Part shown: positions 57,724 to 64,000 of the stretch, one piece after another
How positions within the stretch are numbered: position 1 is the first letter of the stretch
How the letters are laid out: each line of letters starts with the position of its first letter
Assembly (NCBI RefSeq): GCF_032884065.1
Contig: NC_088883.1
Location: forward strand, 787,101 to 851,100
Length of the DNA: 64,000 nt
Origin: Artemia franciscana
Lineage: Eukaryota > Arthropoda > Branchiopoda > Anostraca > Artemiidae
Direction: 5' to 3'
The notes under the pieces: model-generated
Databases searched by the model: none
Told to the model about the DNA's origin: nothing
Seen by the model: only the letters and a program-made list of their open reading frames with translations
Made by a program: the position numbers and the translations under genes

Positions 57724-59321
57724 TTAAATAAAAAAAAAAGTTTTTTTTTAACTGAAAGTAAGGAGAGAAATTAAAACTTAAAACGAACAGAAATTACTTC
57801 GTATATGAAAGGGGCTGCTTCGTCATCAACGCCCCACTCTTTACGCTAAAGTTTGACTCTTTCTCTCAACTCTTCTGTTTAAAAGAGTAAAAAACTTTAG
57901 CGTTAAGAGTGGGGCGTTGATGAGGAAGCAGCCCCTTTCATATACGAAGTAATTTCTGTTCGTTTTAAGTTTTAATGTCGCTCCTTACTTTCAGTTAAAA
58001 AACTTGTTTTTTTTTATATTTAATTTCTGAACGTTTTTGAATCAATGCATGTTTTGATTTTGGCTCTCCGCAGAGGAATAATTAAAACGAAATTTGCACA
58101 TTTTTTTTTTTTTGGCTAAATGGCTTTCTCATAATTTTGATCAAATGATTTTGAGAAAAAAAGAGCGGGGGAGGAAGCCTAGTTGCCCTCCGATCTTTTG
58201 GTTATTTAAAAAGGCCACTAGAACTTTTAATTTTTTACGAATCTTTTCATTAGTAAAAGATATACGTAACTTATAAATTAGCTTACGTAAAGAACTTTTG
58301 TATTCTCATGTTTTTGTTGCATATATGAGGGGGTTCTTCCCCTCGTCATTACCTTGCTCTTTACACTAAAGCTTAAATTTTGTCCCGATTCATTAAGAAT
58401 GACCTCTGAATCACAAAAGCCGTAGAATAAATAGTTGAAATTACTAAAAATACTTTAGCGTAAAGAGCGAGGTATTAGGAGGAAGTGAGCCCCTCGTGTG
58501 GGTAATAATTTCTGTTCGTTTTAAGTTTTAATGCTGATCATTACTTCCAGCTGAAAAAAAAACTTTTATATTTATTTTTCATTGTTTTTTGTTTTAATAA
58601 TGCTAGTAAATTCTGCGCTCCCTTCATGGAAATTTTCTTCCCCCATGACAAATTCCTCGATGAAAAGTTCCCCGAGTACATCCCCCGTTTCTCAACCCCT
58701 CCCCCAACCAAAAAATCCTCCTGAAAACGTTTGTACACTTCCCAATATCCATTGCTGTATGTAAGCTCTGATCAAAGTTTGTAACTTGTAGCCCCTCCCA
58801 TGGGGACCATGGGGGAGTAAGTCGTCCCCAAAGACATAGTTATAAGGTTTTTCGACTACGCTGAATAAAATGCCTATCTCGGAATTTGGATCCGTTGACT
58901 TCGGGAAAATAATTAGCGCGGGAGGGGGCCTAGGTGCCCTCCGATTTTTTTGGACACTTAAAAAGGTCCAAAAAGGTTCAGGTTCTGGCAAAAAAACACA
59001 AAATTCCACATTTTTGTAGATAGGATCTTGAAACTTCTATAGTAGGGTTCTCTGATACGCTGAATGTGATGGTGTGATTTTCGTTAAGATCCTATGTCTT
59101 TTAGGGGGTGTTTCCCCCTATTTTCTAAAATAACGCAAATTTTCTCAGGCTCGTAACTTTTGATGGGTACGACTAAACTTGATGAAACTTATATATTTAA
59201 AATCAGCATTAAAATGTAATTCTTTGGATGTAGCTATTGGTATCAAAATTCCATTTTTTAGAGTTTTGGGTTCTATTGAGCCGGGTCGCTCCTTACTACA
59301 GTTCGTTACCACGAACTTTTT
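57724..59321 (+). mobile_element. R1 repeat copy 12 (1598 bp)
   Basis: TTAAAT at 57724, F1 57735-58015 with both arms carrying ACGCCCCACTC, F2 about 58320-58560, C-rich block 58615-58720. The poly(A)/GATACGATCACC section is deleted at about 58975 (AAAAAGGTCCAAAAAGG). The tail ends with an altered palindrome (ACGAACTTTTT). Confidence 0.85.
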
Positions 59322-59628
59322 GATGTCAGCCATCACTTGTTTTCCACTGAGCATAAGCTAATTGTCTCTTAAAATAGACAGTTGAAACCGGTTTGTTCTC
59401 GGGTTTTAGACAGTGTAATTCTTGAGTGTTGTTGCTCTAACAGATAAGTACCGAAAGTGATGAAGAGCGAATGTGGTAATTAAAGGGACATTAGCCTGGT
59501 GTCTGAAGGTATCAAGTTACTTAGTAATATATCTTTTAGACTGAGAGATGCTGTAGACAAAGTTTCAAGAGAAGAACAGTGCGGGTTACGGAAAGATAGA
59601 GGATGTGTTGACCGAATGGTCACTCTTA

Positions 59629-59907
59629 AGGAGGCCCTATACGACCAATCATTTTGTCAAAAGCTTCCATCAATCGATTGATTTTAGCATGATTGACCGC
59701 CTTGGAGCCTGTTCAACACCTGAGTCAAGCATTGACGGCGATTGATAGAAAGTTTGACTCAATCATTTTGGTCAAAAGCAGTGTGTTATATTAGCTTTGG
59801 TCAAGATTGAAGGGTTGATTGAAAAGTTGATTGAAGATCAATTAAAGCACCCGTCAATCAATTGACGGAAACTTTTGATCAAAATGATTCATCGTATTGG
59901 GCCTCCT
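59629..59907. mobile_element. PIF/Harbinger-like MITE, 279 bp, TSD TTA
   Basis: Ends AGGAGGCCCTATACGA (59629) and its near complement TCGTATTGGGCCTCCT (59907); TIR about 50 bp including AATCATTTTG and CAAAAG. TTA on both sides (59626-59628 and 59908-59910). Skipping the element and one TTA joins RT codons MVTL and RLIIEECLS in frame, which confirms the borders. TTA target and GGCC-type ends are typical of Harbinger/Tourist. Confidence 0.9.
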
Positions 59908-59994
59908 TTAGGTTGATAATTGAGGAGTGCCTGAGTCGATAAACATATTTACTCCTCAGTTTTATAGATGATGAGCAAGCGTTTGATTCTGTTG

Positions 59995-60215
59995 AAAGGA
60001 GTTGTCTCCGTCTCCTTCTCAACGCCTCGCTCTTTACGCTAAAGTTTTTTTTTATTGTTTTAAAAAGTAGAATTGTGAGAAAGTCAAACTTTAGCGTTAG
60101 AGTGAGGCGTTGAGGAGGGGACAACCCCTTTCATATACAGAATAATTTCTGTTCTTTTTGAATTTTAATGTCGCTCCTAACTTACAGTTAAAAAAAACTT
60201 GGTTTTATTTATGTA
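59995..60215 (+). repeat. Stand-alone F1-type hairpin inside the LINE
   Basis: GGAGTTGTCTCCGTCTCCTT and CTCGCTCTTTACGCTAAAG on the left, loop TTGTTTTAAAAAGTAGAATTG, and right arm AAACTTTAGCGTTAGAGTGAG through GTCGCTCCTAACTTACAG, TTAAAAAAAACTTGG. The outer part of the left arm is missing. No R1 middle or tail follows, so hairpins occur without R1. Confidence 0.75.
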
Positions 60216-60424
60216 TTATTAAATCAGGAGTTAGTGAGATCCTATCCTACTCTATTTTATATGGATCATTGGGATGAACTTTGTCTTGAGGAGCTCAGTA
60301 AAGACAGTGGGAGAACACGGAATCAAATAAGGGAAGAAAAACTTTCCTGAACTTAGATTATGCTGATGATTTCCGGCAAATCATTTCCACGGATGGGAGG
60401 ATTTCTGGAGTGATTTGAAAAATT

Positions 60425-60890
60425 ATTATAACTCTCTGTCAGCTGAAAGTTTGCTAAGGACGGGTGAAACTTCTGTAAAACATTTTATGGGAGATTTTTC
60501 ATGGAGGCTTAGCCAGATTTACCGGCATTATTTTAAAAGATCAGAAATTAACTAAAAAATAAATAATATTTTCAACTGAAAGTAAAGCAACATTAAAATT
60601 CGAGACGAACATATATTATTCCTAGAAGGGGTTGCCTTCCTCCTCAATCCCTTCCTCACTGTGCTGAAGTTTCCCAATTTCTTAAGAATGAATCCTGAAA
60701 CACAAGGGCAGTTTGATTAGTATATTCAGCTTTTTTAAAAGTAATAAAAATTTTAGCTTGAAGAGAAAAGGTACTGAGCAGGGGGGGGGGGGTAACCCTT
60801 TCATATACGGATTAATTTCTGTTCGTTTTGAGTTTTAATGTTGCTCCTTACTTTCAATTGAAAAACCTGATTTTTTCATTTAATTGGACA
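60425..60890 (+). repeat. Purine-rich module plus F2-type hairpin
   Basis: 60425-60545 (AGCTGAAAGTTTGCTAAGGA, ACATTTTATGGGAGATTTTTC) matches 8030-8230 and 46050-46190. 60560-60885 is the hairpin, with the middle CTTAAGAATGAATCCTGAAA and a G run at 60781-60792. Confidence 0.65.
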
Positions 60891-61086
60891 TTGAATCCAA
60901 GTGTGATTAAATATTAAATATGCGGAGTAACGCCGGAGGGAGGGGATGGGGAGGACTTTTTCTTATTGAGTACACTTTACTATAACTGAACTTTAGTAGA
61001 GCCCCACTGAGCTGTAAATGTTTATTGATTTATGTTTTGTGAACCAGTAAAACATGACTGTCAACAACATTTTTGTGCTTTTTCAG

Positions 61087-61179
61087 TCGTGGAATAGTCT
61101 CACCTTTCATCGAAAAGAATTCGAATTTCTAAGAAGAAGAACAATGTCTATTGAAAAAGTCAAAAATAGAGAACAATGA
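61087..61179 (+). CDS. Possible terminal exon of unidentified gene
   Basis: A strong acceptor (TTTTTGTGCTTTTTCAG, ending 61086) is followed by 30 open codons, SWNSLTFHRKEFEFLRRRTM then SIEKVKNREQ, and TGA TGA TGA at 61177. Very basic C-terminus. No polyadenylation signal was confirmed and no family was recognised. It is not within any repeat described here. Confidence 0.35.
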   Translation, partial: SWNSLTFHRKEFEFLRRRTMSIEKVKNREQ

Positions 61180-61943
61180 TGATGACACCATGTTGTTAGG
61201 AGAGAAGAAGAGACTCACCGACACCCAATGAGATATCGGGTATCGTTCTCTGCTATTTTCTCAAAAAAAGAAGTTCCACCATTTCCATTTTAACTAGGCA
61301 TTACCAGTTTTACCTAGATTTAACCTAGTTTACCTACATTTAACCTAGGTTACCAGTTTTGTGTGACACTTGCAACTGTGAGAATAAGTCTCAATTTAAA
61401 AGTGTTCTTATTGAAGAGAAACGTTAGCAGAGAGTAGATTATTTGTAAAAATAGATATTGCAGTTCTCTATGTGATTACACCTTGAATTGAAAGTAAACG
61501 CATTTAAGGGCCTACACAGAGAGATCGTGAATGAGGAGGAAATAGTGAGGGATTCCGATATGATCTTTAACCTTTTATCCTAGAATTAAATTATATTTTC
61601 TGATTTTTATGCCTAACGGGGGAAATCCCAAATAATTTCTATCAAAATAAAATATAAAATTACTAGTGAAATAGTTGTTGCGAATTTGCCCTTGGTTTTC
61701 CGTCAGAAAAATAATTTGGATGCTAAAAGAATTTTGTTTTATTGAAAGAAATTTAAATGGGAAACCTAGAGTGCAAAAGGTTGACCTTTTGCACTCACAG
61801 AATGTGTGCGCATTCATGGGTAATCGATTAGTTAAAGCATAGTACTGTAACTTATAGGTCAAATTTTTAAATTTTGAAAATTTTTCATTGCAAACAATTT
61901 TTTTTAATTAATGCACACACCATCTAGATAAGATCTATCATTT
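61180..61943. other. No recognised feature
   Basis: Short repeats of ACCTAGRTTTAACCTAG at about 61305-61350. The 95-codon minus frame 61575-61862 is not recognised. Confidence 0.4.
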
Positions 61944-63990
61944 TTATGACACTTGGTATTAACCAAGTGACATATAGCGATCGCAAATTCTGTCGGTCTG
62001 TGGGTCTGTCTGTCGGTCCCGGTTTTGCTAGTTTAGGCATTTCTAGATAAGCTAGGATGATGAAATTTGGCAGGCGTATCAGGGACCAGACCAGATTAAA
62101 TTAAAAAACGTTTTCCCCGATTCGAGCACCTGGGGGGGGGGTGGAGTGAGGGGAAGGTTGATTCGGAAAAATTAGAAAAAATTAGGTATTTTTAACTTAC
62201 GAACGGGTGATCGGATCTTAATGAATTTGATATTTAGAATGATATCATGTCTCAAAGCTTATATTTTAAATCCTGACTGGATCCGGTGAAATTGGGGGGG
62301 GGGGAGAGTTGAAGGGGGAAACCTATAATCTTGGAAAACCCTTCAAGTGGAGGGATCGGGATGAAACTAGGTTAGGAAAATAAGCAAAAGTCCTAGATAC
62401 GCTATTGACATAACCAGAACGGATCTGCTCTCTTTGGGGGAGTTGGGGGGGGGGAGGTTTAATTCCGACAAATTAGAAAAAATGAGGTATTTTTAACTTA
62501 CGAAGGAGTGATCAGATCTTAATGAAATTTGATATTTAGAAGGATCTTGTGCTTCAGATCTCTTTTTCCAAATCCTGACCAGATCTGGTGATATTGGGGG
62601 GAGTTGGAGGGGAAACCGGAAATCTTGGAAAATGTGAAAATTGCGGTATCTTTATCTTATGAATGGGTGATCATATCTTAATGAAACTTGATATAATGAA
62701 ATATTTTATGTCACAGATGCTCCATTTTCAATTCGAATCGGATGTGGGGACATAGGGGGTAAATAAGCAAAAGTCCTAGATACGTTATTGACATAATCAG
62801 AACAGATATGATCTCATTGGAGGAGTTGGGGGGGGAGGTTTAATTCCGAAAAATTAGAAAAATCGAGGTATTTTTAACTTACGAATGAGTGATCAGATCT
62901 TAATGAAATTTGATATTTAGAAAGATCTTGTGCTTCAGAGCTCTTATTCTAAATCATGACCAGATCTGGTGATTTTGAGGGGAGTTGGAGGGAGAAACCG
63001 GAAATCTTGGAAAATGTGAAAATTGCGGTATCTTTATCTTATGAATGGGTGATCAGATCTTAATGAAACTTGATATAATGAAATATTTTATGTCTCAGAC
63101 GCTCCATTTTCAAATCGAATCGGATCTGGGGACATAGAGGGTTGGAGGGGGGAAACAGAAATCTTGGAAACCATAAATCTTGGAAAAAGCTTAGAGTGGA
63201 GAGATGAGGATGAAACTTGATGGGAAGAATAAGCACTGGTTCTAGATACGTGATTGACATAATATGAATGGATCCACTCTCTATGGGGGAGTTGGGGGGG
63301 GGGTGTTAATTCGGAAAAATTAAAAAAATTAAGGTATGTTTAACTTAATAACGGGTGACCGGATCTTAATGGAATTTGATATATAGAAGGAACTCGTATC
63401 TCAGAGCTCTTATTTTAAATCCCGCCCAGATGTGGTGACATTGGGGGGAGTTGGAGGGGGAAACCGGAAATCTTGTGAAACGCTTAGAGTGGAGAGATCG
63501 GGATGAGACTTGGCGGGTAGAATAAGCAAATATCTTAGATACGTGATTGACGTAACCGGACTGGATCTGCTCTCTTTGGGGGAGTTAGGGGAGGGGGGGG
63601 GAGTCCAGTGCTTTGGTGACTTTGGTGCTTCTGGACGTGCTAGGACGATGAAAACTGGTAGGCGTGTCAGGGACCTGCACAAATTGACTTGATAAAGTCG
63701 TTTTCCCCGATTGGACCATCTGGGGGGCTGGAGGGAGAGGGAAAATTAGAAAAAATGAGGTATTTATAACTTACTAGTGGGAGATCGGATCTTAATGAAT
63801 TTTAATATTTAGAAGGACCTCGTCTCTCAGAGCTCTTATTTTAAATCGTGACCGGCATTAAGCCTCTGATTTTCCTTTTAAATCAATCTATTGGTTCTTA
63901 GAATTTTGCTAGAGCTCATGCCATATGAGCTCTTGGCTCTTCCGGCCTCTTCGCAAGTGCCATATGAGCTCTTAGCTCTTGTTTAAATAA
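61944..63990 (+). mobile_element. Family S element, long copy with tandem units
   Basis: Begins with the palindrome ACTTGGTATTAACCAAGT (61950-61967), then CATATAGCGATCGCAAATTC, repeated GTCTGTCGGTC, and GCTAGGATGATGAAATTTGG. Tandem units follow with TTAATGAAATTTGATATTTA, GAGCTCTTATTTTAAATC, GGGGAGTTGGAGGGG and GAAATCTTGGAAAA; unit starts (by the CTCAGAGCTC block) lie near 62252, 62554, 62708, 62933, 63095, 63401 and 63824. The GCTAGGACGATG lead block recurs at 63639. The end has a stem GAGCTCATGCCATATGAGCTC at 63913-63933 and a repeated CATATGAGCTCTTRGCTCTT. No coding capacity. Confidence 0.85.
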
Positions 63991-64000
63991 CTATCACAAG

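Larger units (their letters stand above)
59490..60420 (+). mobile_element. RTE-like LINE RT fragment carrying two inserts
   Basis: RT pieces: RLRDAVDKVSREEQCGLRKD and RGCVDRMVTL (59550-59628), then LIIEECLS (59911-59940), LSFIDDEQAFDSVE (motif A, about 59955-59998), SGVRQSCV-like text at 60226 and DYADD in another frame near 60358-60372. This belongs to the RT type often annotated as craniofacial-development-protein-2-like. A MITE (59629-59907) and a hairpin (about 59998-60215) interrupt it, and several frameshifts are present. Confidence 0.8.

Noticed and set aside
63410-63682. 90-codon proline-rich minus-strand frame
   Set aside because: It lies wholly within the tandem units of family S; the composition follows from G-rich repeats.

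Overview
This window is animal nuclear DNA, AT-rich and dominated by transposable elements. It shows metazoan glycolytic-enzyme copies, spliced exons of an ER-resident FKBP, CR1-like and RTE-like LINEs, hAT elements and a Helitron. No bacterial gene organisation is present. The repeat style and protein fragments suggest an arthropod, perhaps a branchiopod crustacean such as Artemia. That assignment is an impression, not a demonstration. No complete intact gene was found.

Layout. 1-1850: decayed CR1-like LINE on the minus strand. 1857-6740: a Helitron remnant joined to intronless, broken copies of phosphoglycerate mutase (three) and triosephosphate isomerase (one with a poly(A) tail), plus a second, internally deleted copy of the Helitron/PGAM junction. 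7.5-16.3 kb: AT microsatellite, purine-rich repeat, and the first copies of an abundant 1.5-1.76 kb repeat called R1 here. 16.3-21.4 kb: nearly full-length CR1-like LINE with PHD finger, CCCH fingers, endonuclease and reverse transcriptase. 21.6-28.9 kb: decayed R1 copies, a LINE ORF1 scrap, a hAT scrap, a (TA)n tract and a small MITE. 28.9-34.8 kb: two R1 copies and an hAT element (with TIRs and a degenerate 8-bp TSD) that appear to split one open reading segment. 35.1 and 39.3 kb: two homologous 3'-terminal exons of an FKBP7/14-like gene on the minus strand, one ending HDEL and the other KDEQ. 40-64 kb: more R1 copies, LINE scraps, two clear MITEs, a tandem-repeat element (family S, two copies in opposite orientation) and a few possible plus-strand exons.

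The most unusual element is R1. It has no terminal inverted repeats. Its 5' end starts TTAAAT and carries a long hairpin (F1), a second hairpin (F2) lies inside, and the 3' end is a short palindrome followed by TTT. Two copies are flanked by perfect 4-bp duplications (GATA and GAAA). The two hairpin arms of a copy resemble each other more than they resemble other copies, and the loop is inverted in two copies relative to most others. Related hairpins also occur alone, one of them inside a LINE.

Host content is sparse: the two FKBP exons are the best evidence for a living gene. The candidate exons at 31.1-34.8, 41.8, 50.0, 50.5-52.4 and 61.1 kb rest on splice-like borders and open frames only, and no family was recognised. 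Coordinates of old repeats are approximate.
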